DNA of 64,000 bases, taken from positions 1,186,501 through 1,250,500 of the forward strand of contig JAIGNY010003759.1 of the NCBI GenBank assembly GCA_020152595.1, given 5' to 3'. Source of the stretch: Chiridota heheva (taxonomy: Eukaryota; Echinodermata; Holothuroidea; Apodida; Chiridotidae). Below the pieces are notes generated by a model, which was not told the origin of the DNA, ran no database searches, and saw nothing but the letters and a program-made list of their open reading frames with translations. The translations under genes were made by a program, and so were the position numbers. Positions 47,011-59,394 of the stretch are shown here, piece by piece; position 1 is the first letter of the stretch, and every line of letters starts with the position of its first letter.

Positions 47011-47534
47011 GCTTTCAACCCGGAACATCTTTATTACGCGCTGTTACGCAGCAAGCATAAAATCAATGTCACGCATACTACGATATTTGTGCATTTCACT
47101 TTCTTGCGCGTTTAACCCGGAGCATATCTTATAAGCGCTTTTGCGTACCAGAATTTCTCTTGCGTCCTCGTCACGAGGTTGTAGATTGGATCTGGATGCA
47201 CGTAAATACGAGCGTTAAGGGCAGTGTAACTTGCTACGCATATCTTAAATATATCAGTCATTGAACTAAATAAAGGAGCGTTAATGCGCCTAATGCATTA
47301 GCGTAATGTCCGATTGCGCATTTCTTCACTCCGTTTTTTAGTTCGACGTGTAAAGTATATACAAAATGAAAAACAGGCATACTCTGTAGCTTTTCTACAA
47401 GAAGTTTTGTCGTGCTCGCAGATTGCGCGTATATTGCGCTATTTTCAAATATCGTGGCGTGATACCCTTTGTTTTTTATCTTTTGTTGATTGCCGGCTTT
47501 TCTTTCCATTGAAATAAATTTACTTTCGTATAAT

Positions 47535-47692
47535 CAGAGAGTGTGACGTCATTGGGCCTAAATTTGTTTTGTATCCAATTTTCAATGTACCGACATATCT
47601 GGAACCAAAAAGTATCACGCTCTGATGTATAGGAGTTTCGACTCTCGACCTTCGGCCTATATGAAATATAGGTCCAATGACGTCACACTCTG
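47535..47692. mobile_element. 158-bp MITE with TGACGTCA in both ends, copy 1
   Basis: Left end CAGAGAGTGTGACGTCATTG; right end, reverse complemented, CAGAGTGTGACGTCATTG. ATAAT flanks both sides (47530-47534, 47693-47697), a likely target duplication. Confidence 0.85.
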
Positions 47693-47699
47693 ATAATAA

Positions 47700-47835
47700 C
47701 AGAGAGTGTGACGTCATTCGGCTTATATTTCATATAGGCCAAAAGTCGAAACTCTTATACCTACAGTGTAACAAAATCATGATACTTTTTCAAATCATCC
47801 ACCCATGTTGGTTCCAAGTAAGGGCAGTAAAGAGT
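47700..47835. mobile_element. MITE copy 2, right end missing
   Basis: Starts CAGAGAGTGTGACGTCATTC directly after copy 1's flank and continues with TATTTCATATAGGCC and AAGTCGAAACTCTTATACC as the inverted interior of copy 1. No second inverted end is found, so it is truncated or in opposite orientation. Confidence 0.65.
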
Positions 47836-48449
47836 CAAGCATTTGAAAAATAGAAAATAAAAAGAATTTTGTCAATTTAGTACTTTGTTAGATTGTTAGA
47901 TTAAAAAAGTTGTTATTACGGATTTAACTTTATCTTTAGTGTTATTTTTTGTACACTTTTAGTTCACTAAACAAAAATTGTTATGTCATTAATATAACAA
48001 CTTTAATTTTGACGTCATCCATGGATCAAGTGCGAAAAAAAAACTGACAAACCATATGCCATGCACACGTGCATGCAGGTACTTTTCGCGATACTGGTAC
48101 GTACAGGCCGGTACGGTAAGGTACCGTATACCATGCCGATGCGTTTATTACTCATTGTTTGTCTGAACATGACAGATTGAAAAGTTCAACTTAAAAGCAT
48201 TTTAAGGAATTACTGCCTAGCCATATCGATGCCTTTATGCATTACTCCTAGGCCATAGCCTAGTTGGTGAAGGTCGGCCAACACCGTGGGCCTATTAATT
48301 AATAATAATTAACGTTAGCGATGGGCCTAGCTACATTACGTCCCTGATATGTGATGATTATTGCTGTCGGCCGTTAAATAAAGGCTAGGCTAGTCAAATG
48401 CGTACGTAGTCGGACATCAGCGGTCCTAGACTGCTTGAGATTTGCAATG

Positions 48450-48696
48450 CAAACAGCTTCTATTTTCAAAATGGATTTCTTTTGTCAAAATTGACTGGAA
48501 TAAAGCCTTCACATTACCATTATGCTCCTTTTTTTTGGTACTTGATAAATTCTGTACCAGGTTAGCTAACACAAGTTTCGTTTGCTATTCTGGTACAGAG
48601 TGTTTTAAGCACTAAAAACGAGTTTTTGGCAATGTGAAGGCTTTATTCCAGTACATTTTGACAATAGAAATCCATTTTGAAAATAGAAGCTGTTTG
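48450..48696. mobile_element. Near-palindromic MITE, copy 2
   Basis: CAAACAGCTTCTATTTTCAA at the left and TTGAAAATAGAAGCTGTTTG at the right are exact inverses. Pairing continues through ACTGGAATAAAGCCTTCACA. Same family as 32586-32813, better preserved. Target duplication not identified. Confidence 0.88.
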
Positions 48697-51534
48697 TAAT
48701 ATTAACTAAGATGGATCTAGGCCTAATTATTGAAGCCTAGTTTAGGGTCGGGATTCTCTGGTAGTATGAAAAAGGACTGAAAAATTACCAACTTAAATTA
48801 TTCAAATTCAGACATAACCGTTAGGCCTACATTCTTGCAAGACCAAATGCAAGTTAGAACTTGACTTACAAGAATTTAGGTTATTACTAATTGCATTTAG
48901 GGTTAAGAAAGTAAAAATTGTAATTAGTACAGGAAATATATATCAATTGACTCAAAGAACTGGTACAGGTTACATGAAATAGTATGTAAATTCTAGTTTT
49001 AAAACAGATCAACACATTAATCTGCCATAAACTTCTAAACAGTATTCCTTTAAATTTCATGTACATTTATGAGAGAGGAGTTGGGACATAATTTTGGAGG
49101 TATAACCAATTTACAAAAGATCAAGTAAACAGCTTTGACATCACAATTTTGATTTAGATTTACTGCAATAGTCACCTGTAAAAATTTAACATTAACAACT
49201 GACAATCAATTTTACAAACATTCTGGCAGTTTCCTTGTGAGACATCTTCTGTGGATGACCATACTGCCATAAGTTTCAGCTGAAATCAGCAAACTTTGTG
49301 AAAATGATACTGATGTAGGTATAGATATACTACCAGACTACAGTATGTTATTATTTCACAAAATGAGCTTTAAAGAAATAAAAATCATCAAAAATGTACA
49401 GCCTAATACTCATGGTTGTCAAGTGTGGCCTATAGTCAACTGAGCTAAGCCTAGTATAAGATATGTTGAAGTGTGATTTTTCATAACTGTGTAATGCAAA
49501 CAATAGCTTGATTTTGATGTTGAATATTCAGTCTTGGGGTTTGTGTCTCTTTTTAATAATGCAGACAAAGTTCTATGTAAGAAAAAGGGTACACTAAAAT
49601 TACCATTACATTTCCTCATAACCTGTTAACAGTACATTCCACTGCCCAAGAAAATAAACATACATGTGCCTGGAGTCAGAAAACATTTTGGAGGGTATTG
49701 TGTACTACAAAATGATATATAGGTATTCAGCTCACTAATATCTTGTACAAAATTAATTTACATTGCAAAAATATTCTTACTCTGTAGTACAGTCAATGAT
49801 TTTTAACAATCATACAACATAAAAGTTAGATTACTATTGCACTATAAAATTTGTTCAATAAATATTAAAGCAAAAACAAATGAGAGCAAAACTAAAGATT
49901 GCCTATCAATGAGAAGAAAAGAGAAATGCATGCTGCAAAATTTTCAAGTGGAGCTTTTTTTTATCGTCCTAACTTGAAAGCTTGAGAAACTTTTGCAAAC
50001 AAATTGAAAGCAGCTTTGATAAGTAATACACATAGAATAAAAAAAATGCACCCATGGATTGGAAGTATTTAGGCTACAATACAACATACAGGCTATTCCA
50101 AAGAGTTTTATGATTATTTTTGAAGTTAAAATGTATGAATTTAGGGCCTGCAATTGTTTGATAAATGAGATTGAACAAAAAAATGTCAATGAAATTGAAA
50201 ACATATATATTAAAATGTAAATAAAAGAAATCAGTGAGCAATTTTATATATCTAACAAGTTGGCAGTTAACTTACTTTTACTCTGTTTTAAACACATGTA
50301 TCTGACAGTTGGTCAGCCTGTTTAGACTTTTTTGATGGGTGTTTTGTTGATTGGCACATGTCAACTATAAAACTAATTAGACCCATATTTGTCTTCTGCC
50401 CACCCCGCCCTAGCTAACAATTGTAATGCTGCATTTCAAGCATGGCCTTTTTATCAAGACAGACATTTACTATTTTCTTTTGTTTTTAATTAGATGACGT
50501 TTTCTTTTTTGGGGGTTAATGACTGCTGACGTTTATTGATACACATAGGCCTCTACTGTACAATGTATTCCAATCCAGTAAATCTTGTTAGTGTACACAA
50601 CAAATGTCTTCAGTAAATGCGCGTGTACAGTATGTGACTAATAACTAACAACCACCAAACAATCTTTCTTGAGTCTGTGGAAAATGGAGATGATCCCTCA
50701 TTAACAAAACAGCAAAAGTAAACAACAAATTGCAACAAAAGTCAAAATTAATATTATAAGCTTCAAATGAGCATGTTGTTACAAATTCTAATTAAAAAAT
50801 TGATGAGGAACTTAAAGGTTTTAAGCTTTCTCAAGTCAATACCATGGTAATGTACATGGGCCCGTTATGCTACCAAATTGTAAATGGTTTTACACAATGT
50901 AGGCTAAACTTACACTAACGTTACTGTAGCCTGGCTTGGCAACACAATGACCTATGATTACCCCGGCGACGCTTTTTGAAAGTAATCCATTGATACATAC
51001 ATGTCTTCTGGAGGGGAAAAAAGATTAGTTAAGCAACTTATTCGTCTTCTTAACTACAACGGAAATTATTGCTCGTATTTGTCAGCGTTTACGTCGGTCA
51101 GTTAAGGTTAACTAACGGCGTACGTACGGCGTTAGCTTTAGACTGTTCAACAACAACTGGTACAATTAAGATAGCACATTATTTTGGTTTAATGAAAATG
51201 TTAAAGACATCTAATAGTTTCGATCATTTATCCCTTATCAGAATAGTTATTCGCGTAGTAATTTTTGTTTAAATATACTTATAGGCCTAAGTTAGTAAGA
51301 GCGATACATGCCTGTCAATACGACGCTGCGCTAAAGTGTTGTTGTCCTGCATGTACTGTTAAAAAGAAATCGTTGTATTTTTGTGTTTTGTTAGAAATAA
51401 AATTAAGGTTAATCTTGGTTAGAAAGACAAGTTATGGTTAAAACTAATATAACAATTAATTTTTGGAAGTAAAGGATTTGAATTTTTATTTTTTAGGTTA
51501 AATTAGCAGTTTGCTTATTTTTTACTGACTCCAA
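48697..51534. other. Intronic or intergenic, nothing recognised
   Basis: Low-GC single-copy-looking sequence with many TGTACA motifs. No gene or RNA recognised; a CpG-bearing patch lies at 51060-51330. Confidence 0.45.
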
Positions 51535-51692
51535 TCTTCAATGTAACGATATATCTGCTGCCCTCTCTTGGAAGCAGCATGGGTGGAGGACGAAACCAAA
51601 AAAGCATCACGCACTGAGGTATAGGAGTTTCGACTCGACCATCGGCCTTTATGAAATATACGCCGAATGACGTCATGCTCTCTGATGCTAAG
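51535..51692. mobile_element. TGACGTCA MITE, copy 3, diverged
   Basis: CAATCTTCAATGTAACGATAT, GTATAGGAGTTTCGACTCGA and GAATGACGTCATGCTCTCTG match the interior and right end of copy 1; the left end is lost. Confidence 0.7.
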
Positions 51693-51707
51693 CACAATGA
51701 CGTCATG

Positions 51708-51950
51708 TAATGTGTTAAAACTGCAATTCAGACACCTGATGCAAAAAATTACGCACATGCAATACAGAGTGAGACTCGTTGTCCTATCTGTTTTAACGCA
51801 TTGGGCCAAAATGCCCTTTAAATCGCATCTGATGTCTGAAGGGCGTTTGCCCTTGTCTAAAGAATCAATACAAGTTGACAATAGCCGATTCAACTCAAGA
51901 GTCCTAAAATCGCGACTACACCGTCAATTTACGTCACCTGTTACACTGTA
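51708..51950. repeat. Dispersed element, compact copy
   Basis: TAATGTGTTAAAACTGCAATT, AAGGGCGTTTGCCCTTGTCT, AAAGAATCAATACAAGTTG, CGATTCAACTCAAGAGT and CGTCAATTTACGTCACCTGTT in order. AAGGGCGTTTGCCCTT is itself a palindrome. Confidence 0.75.
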
Positions 51951-52439
51951 GTTACTGTTTTAACGTGAAAATTACGGCACATACAACTAATTATAGTTAA
52001 TCTCCTGTTACTTCTCCTGTTAATGCTGTTAATCTTTTAAGTAATTAAAACATGTCGGTAATCCTGAAATGATTAAAAATGGAAGCCAATATTGTACACT
52101 CCTATCAGTTCACTGTACGCTCTTAAAATTTTTTTTTTTTTTAGGTGCACAACACCAATATGCGTACTAATAAATATAATACCAGCGAACTGGACGCACG
52201 TGCCGTCGCGGCTTCGCCGGTGCGCGGCATGATTTTTATAAGGCCACAGATGGCACTGCAGTTATTATTATTGTTTCTGTTTTTATCAAAATGGATTAAT
52301 TATGGATACCTCTTTTGTTGATGGAACAGTATTTCTAGAGCAGTATTTCTGATTAACGTTTAATCGAGAAGGAATATGATAGTAAGATCTGAAGATTAGG
52401 ACACTACTTTTACAAGAAAGTATTGGAGTATTTGGGGTA

Positions 52440-53135
52440 TGTAATGTGTTAGAACTGCAATGCAGACACGGATCATGGAAAGTCCCAAAAATGTTCTGTT
52501 GTTTTACGAAGGATCCTGGTTCCTGTTGACGCGATTTTTGAAAAAAATTGGGACCAGCGTGTTTACCACGATCTCCTCACCCGTTCACGAATTCAGTAGC
52601 GTAGAATACTGTTCCGTCAGTGACAATTGCAGTGGGCCAAAATGCGTCCGTTTTACAACTGGGAAAACATATGTCGAAATAAGTCCACAAATGCGTCTCC
52701 CGTCTGATTTGCGTCCCCTTTAACACTCCCGATTTTTCAATAAAGCACAAGTTTGTAATCATCAGGAATGATTCGCGATTGCATGCATCTGACATGTCTG
52801 AAGGGCGTTTGCCCTTGTCTAAAGAATCAATACAAGTTGGCAATAGCCGATTCAACTCAAGAGTTAATCCTGGTCTTCATTGTTGAATAAAATTGCAATT
52901 GAGGTTTTAATATTGTTCAGGCTCAGTCAACATAATTTTTAAGATACGTGTCACGATTTACATTTTATAGTTGTTATTAAATTAGCAGATTAGTGAGATA
53001 ACATCTCCCTCCGTATGCCCTACATGCTACGCACTATATGCAATAGAGATTGAGACTCCGTCCTATCTGTTTTTGGAAATCGCCCAAGTCCTAAAAGACC
53101 GACTACACCGTCAATTTACGTCACCTGTTATAATG
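52440..53135. repeat. Same element, second copy, longer or interrupted
   Basis: The same landmarks occur at 52442 (AATGTGTTAGAACTGCAATG), 52800-52863 and 53035-53130 (CGTCAATTTACGTCACCTGTT), with ~450 bp of extra sequence among them. Its right end runs straight into the TAA microsatellite. Confidence 0.7.
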
Positions 53136-53139
53136 ATAA

Positions 53140-53860
<721 letters not shown>

Positions 53861-56594
53861 TTTACGCCGTGTATTAAAATCTTCAACAACATTAATAACA
53901 ATTCATACATTTTTAAAAGAAACCTCACATAACGAATAATAACAAATATTAGATGACGTTTTATCATAACTGAGAGCAGATAATGATACAATGTACAATA
54001 CAATTAATTGAAAATAATGAGAAAAGCACATTTGTGTATTCTGCTACTTCATAAAGTGATAAATGAATGAAAGAAAAGTAAATCGATAAAAACACAACTA
54101 AGCGAAAAATGAGCAAAAGCTAGCTAACATAGTAAAAACAATTAAAGAAGAAAATAACCAAATAAAAGGAAAGCACAAAATACACAGAAGTATCTTGCCT
54201 CCCTCTATTTACAATAAAATGTACATTAACGAGGGTAAAGGAGTAAGTAACACAATATGACGCAATGAGACGCAATGAATATCAATCGTCAGAGAATGTG
54301 AACATGTAAAAGAAAAATTGGTAGCAAGGCTCTGTTTATAAATTTAAACAAAGCAAATTTCACAGCATCAAAGTAGCCAGGCTCAACCACATACAAAAGG
54401 ATTAAATTGAATACTAAATACATGCAAATATAAGTGCAAATAATGCAGTAATTTAGTCTATATACTAGTGTTACTTAAAGAAATTTTAAAGGTTGCTATT
54501 TGGGTTGCCATGACGATTGATATACCCATCAACTTGAATATTAAATAACAAAATGCGAAGAAAATGATTAACTTGGGGTAAAACAGACTTACACCTGCAA
54601 TTATAAATGTAATTTTTAGCATGAAGTAGGAAATAATTTAAAGGGGCTTTTATATTATCTAGTTGTCCAAAGAATACAATGACTTTATAAAGAACAACAG
54701 GGTTTGAAATAATAAGCCTCACAGCATACTCCAGAAACAAGTAACAATCGGGCAATCCCAAATGAGATGAGATAAAGTCTCATCTAAAGGCATTACAAAA
54801 TGTACACAAGGGTGAATCTAATCAACTTATCTTATTCCAAAAAAATTGGCACCAAGTATCCTGTGAATGAAACGGAATTGGAAATTATGAAGATTAGAAT
54901 TCTTAACAGCTTTAAAAGATAACGGAAAGATTTTGTTCCAATCAGTAACATAAGGAAAATCATCGTTTCACTTATCTAAATAGGATGGTGACTTCTTGTA
55001 CTGTTTTACGATAGAATACTAGATTGATCTGTTGGAAATGCAATTGGAACAATGAAGTGATTAATTTGATTCATTACGGGTAACATTAACAGAGTTGGCA
55101 ACATGGGGAGATAAATTATCTTTCCAAAAGGCAGGTATGCAAGAGATAATACCAAAATAACGGGTGAAAAGTAAGGATGTAAGCTTAAACTCTTTTATAA
55201 AGTCAATATAACTTTTTGGGAACCACTGATCAATGCAGGAAAAGTCACGGACCCGAAATGCCCCAGCGTTTAAAAGATTCTTATCAAAAAATGCCTTATT
55301 CCCAATTTTTAGAAGTGAGTTGTTTAAAATAATTTGATTATCAAAATGATAAAGCGACATATCAAAGTTTTAAAAGAGCCAAGTTTCACATACCTCTTTT
55401 ACAAAACAGTTCTTAATATTCAAAAAATCATGTGGACTCATATTACATTTAAATAAAAACATTTTCAAAATTACGTAAAGATAAATCAAAAAAGATCTTC
55501 CAATTATTTAAAATAGAGGTGAACAATAGCGACAAATCTAAGAACACTTTAGACTGTTAGAGTAGAATAAAAAGATTCAACATGCAACATACGAAGCCCG
55601 CTCTCATATTAATCATTAATAAGTTAAGAACTTTTAACTTTATTTGGTTTACCATTCCAAATGAGCTTATACAAAATGTTGTTAAATTCTATGATATAGA
55701 AATAAGGGGCGTTTGGAAGAACAGTTGGGAAATAGCAAAAGATTTAATGATAGTAATTTTACCTATGGGTGTGAGGTCACGAGTTGACCATAGATTAAGA
55801 ATGTTCTTGAGGCGAGATAATTTGGGCTGATAATTCAAATGGAAAAAGTCGTTATAATGAGTTGTAAACGAAATACCTAAATAATAGATTGGACCATTGG
55901 AAAATTCAGGAATATAATTTTTAAGATAATTTGGGGGTGTTTCAGTGTAATAACCAAGGGGGAAATGTATGATTTATTAAAATTAATTACGAGACCGGAA
56001 ATTTTTCCAAAATCGTTTAGACTTCAAATAGCGGCATCAGTGGACGACTTTGAACCGTCCGTAAATAGAACAGTGTCATCAACATATTGACAATTTGTTT
56101 TAAAGTTGATATCACTTACATGTATACCTCTAATAGAATGGTTATGCTTAATAAAGATATAAAGAATTTTATAACAAATTATAGATAAATAAGGACTAAG
56201 AGGACAGCCTTGTCGTACGCCACGTGATACCTGAAAATGATTAGTAAAATTACCATTTTTGATTACACATGAAGTAGCCTGTACATAAAGGGTATAAACC
56301 CATTGTATGAAACCCCGTCCAAAATTAAAATAAGAAAGTATCTTGTTGATAAATGAGTGGTCCAAGGAGTCGAACGCTTTCTCAAAATCGAGAAAGATTA
56401 ATGAAGCTGGTAAATTATTATGATTACAATAGCTAATAGTATCTAGCACTAAATGAATATTTTCCCAATATACCTACCCTTAAGAATATCAATCTGCTCT
56501 GGACTGATACAATCAATTAAAATACATTTTAAACGGCTGGCCAGGGACTTGGCTGCTATTTTGTAATCGGTATTAGGTAGAACGATGGGTCTCC

Positions 56595-56629
<35 letters not shown>

Positions 56630-58115
56630 ATGATTGGTTTTTGCCAGGCTTAAGAATTAAGGAAATCACTGCCTGTGATTGTTGTTTGGATAAACACATA
56701 CATATTATTATAAGAAAAATTTAGCGTGTTAGCAACAAATTTCCCAATTTTATCCCAAAAGAATTTATAAAAGTCAGAAAATAAACCATTGGTACCTGGG
56801 GATTTATTAGACGGCATAGAAAATATGGAATCTTTTCGCTAAAAGTTAATGGATCTTCTAAAGAAACCGAATCCTCATTCGAAATACGTTTGTTACTGTT
56901 AAGGGAATTGAAAAGAGTAGAGGGGTCACTAACAGGACGTTTAAAATAAAAAGAACGATACGAAAACATCAATTTCATCAAAAAGTGCATGCTTATCAGC
57001 AACATGCAAACCAGTACCATTTAGTAATACAGTTGGAGGCCTTATTTCTACGTTCTAAATTAAGGAAATACCTGGTGTTCTTCTCCCCACCCTCAACCCA
57101 CCTTGCCCTGGAACGAATAAAAATACCTTTAAGTTTATAATCGTATATCAAATCGAGCTCATTCCTGAAACCTCTCAAAGCAGATAAATTTGAATCTGTG
57201 GGAGATGTTATATAGTTGATCATAATACGAAATAGATTGAAGTACCTTGCGCTCATGAGCTAATCTTTCACGTGTCTTACGTTTTAGAGTAAGCAAGAGT
57301 AACATATCTGAATTTCATTTTAAGAAATTCCCACAACAAAGAAGCATTCAAATAAGAATAAACAATAGTAAAGACTTGCGTAATCATTATCTTTGAGTAA
57401 GAAGGCATTAAATTTCCAGGTACCTGCAATTTGATGGTAACAATATCATGATCAGATTTAAAGAAAGGATAAGAAGAAGCATCGTCAACAAGATGAATTA
57501 GACATCTGAAGATAAGGAAAAGGTCAAGCCTGCAATGTATAGTTTTGTCAATAGTAGAATGCCAAGTATAGTTAGAATAACTAGGATGCCGTTCTCTCCA
57601 GATGTCTATAAGGTCAAACCTGCTAATGACACAGAATTTCTCGCATTGAAATTAGTTACCATATTTCCCCTTTTTTATCAAAATCAAAATCGAAAACAAG
57701 GTTGAAATCACCGCCCCAAATTATATTGATATTGCTATACTTATTAATAATATTGCCAATGTTATTGAAAAAATAGGTTGATCAATATTAGATGCGTAAA
57801 TGTTATTTAAAAGATAAGGAGTGTTCTCTATATGACAATCAGTTACAACGTATCTGCCATTAACATCACACGTAATATCATCAATGCAAATATTTAATGA
57901 GGGTTCAAATAAAATCATAACACCACGGCTATCACTGAAGCCGTGTGTAAACAGAACCTTGCCACCCCTTTTATTGCTCCAGTGTATAATATCACTGTGG
58001 GTAGATTGAGTCTCTTGTAAAAAAATAATATCAAAAAAATGATTGTGAAAAAAGGCCTTTTCTCTCAGTGTCTTATGCCCCGTGTATTGAAAGAGGCAAC
58101 TTTTATAGCAGTCAT
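53861..58115 (-). pseudogene. LINE relic D: near full-length L1/Tx1-like element
   Basis: Minus strand, from the ATG at 58115: MTAIKVASFNTRGIRH (endonuclease start), LQETQSTHSD region, SDSRGVMILFEPSLN at ~57.9 kb, GIFIRSRARWVEGGEKNTRY and FLNLERRNKAS at ~57.1 kb, NWRPIVLPNTDYKIAAKSLA at ~56.55 kb, FLDFEKAFDSLDHSF, VRQGCPLSPYL and QYVDDTVLF (56.05-56.45 kb), CIDQWFPKSYIDFIKEF at ~55.2 kb, and a C-terminal LLHAKNYIYNCRCKSVLPQV at ~54.6 kb. The order and motifs are those of the L1/Tx1 group second open frame. The catalytic FLDFEKAFD and YVDD are kept, but several frame changes and stops make it inactive. A 29-base A run (minus strand) expands the lysines before NWRPI. The 3' non-coding end reaches the TAA tract. 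Confidence 0.85.
56597..56625. repeat. 29-base T run inside LINE relic D
   Basis: On the element's coding strand this is a poly(A) expansion at the Lys codons before NWRPI, best explained by replication slippage after insertion. Confidence 0.85.
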
Positions 58116-58459
58116 TTCAAATTAATCAATAAGATAGTGTGGAGCATATACATTATCCGCATGATAAATAAACAAGCTATTGGTAGTAAATATTTGAATG
58201 GGGCAGTAAATATGGAGGAGATAAACATTGAAATTGATAAAGACATATATCTAAAAAACATAGTAGAATATACGGAGTTTTGAAAGTGAAAAAAAGTACA
58301 AATAAAAATAATAACAAAATAATAGATAAAACACACTCTCAGAGGAAGAGTTACTTGAAACTTCCTGAAAAGGTCCACAAGTCATCAAAGTGGACAAAAT
58401 AAACAAACCCTCTGGTCAGCATAAAAGGTGGCTTATTTAGATAAACAATAGTGAATGCT

Positions 58460-58820
58460 CACGAAAAATCTAAGTAAACTTGAAGTTGATTATAATCAAC
58501 AACATTTTTTTAACATCTTAAAGCATGTAACTATGTAAATAACCATGTGAACTTAGAGTTGCTTACAGATCAAATAATATAATCCACAAAAGAGTCATAA
58601 CTTCTTGGAAAGTGTAAGTATGTAAAAATCCATGTAAACTTGAATTTGATTACTGGTAAACTAATATAATCTTAAAAAGAATTGTAACTTTGTGGAACAT
58701 GTAAATATCCATATAAGCTTGAACTTGATTTATACAGGTAAGCTGATTCTGTAACTATGTAAACTTAAAGTTGGTTACATGTAAGATGGTGTAATGACGA
58801 AAGAAAATTAACATGTAAAT
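58460..58820. repeat. ~80-bp imperfect tandem repeats upstream of LINE relic D
   Basis: The phrase GTAAACTTGAATTTGATTAC and variants recurs near 58471, 58547, 58633, 58712 and 58763. The position just before the element's first open frame suggests 5' promoter monomers of the LINE, but it could be independent. Confidence 0.55.
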
Positions 58821-58849
58821 ATTTAAAGAGGACATGACATGGTCAAACA

Positions 58850-59270
58850 AGTTGCTTTCTTTGGTAAGCTTAGGTATATTACTTCTCGAAATGAACATTT
58901 TTGTGTGTGACAAGAAATCTCGAAAGCGTAAAATCGACGTTTAAAATTCCCTCCTTAAAATTGGTTATGAAAAATAGGTCTAGGGGGTCACGTGACTGAA
59001 TGACGAAACTTCGGGCAGACATGTCACATGACCCACACTATCGCGTTGCTTTAGTCAGTGTAAAACCTACGCTAACGCTAAGTCCAGACTGAATCTTCGA
59101 TCAAAAACAACACGATTTCTTCGAGATTTTTCTCGAAAATGCCGTAGGGCCTACCGATATATTGTAGGAGGGTGTAGTAATGTTTCTCGGAAAGGAATTA
59201 GCATCCATAAATTTCCAATGGACGAAAAAAGTGTGGATAGCAAAAACATTTGTAAACAATACCAGATACC
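58850..59270 (+). pseudogene. THAP-domain relic
   Basis: From 59149 the + strand reads AYRYIVGGCSNVSRKG, ISIHKFPMDEK, then after a 1-base frame change VWIAKTFVNNTRYPCRF. The Cys of GGCSN, the HKFP motif and the Trp match the first half of a THAP zinc finger (C2CH). A stop after ATGCCG shows a second lesion at the N-terminus. No further exon is seen. THAP domains occur in host regulators and in P-type DNA transposases; the repeat-like upstream sequence favours a transposon origin. Confidence 0.6.
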
Positions 59271-59394
59271 CGTGCAGATTTTAGAACTTAAAAAGGCCTA
59301 GGCTAGGCCTAGCCTAGGGCCTACACAACACAGTGTAATTTGTGAGAAGGGTCTACAGCGCTTACATAGGTCAAATCCTTGGAGCAACGAGGTA

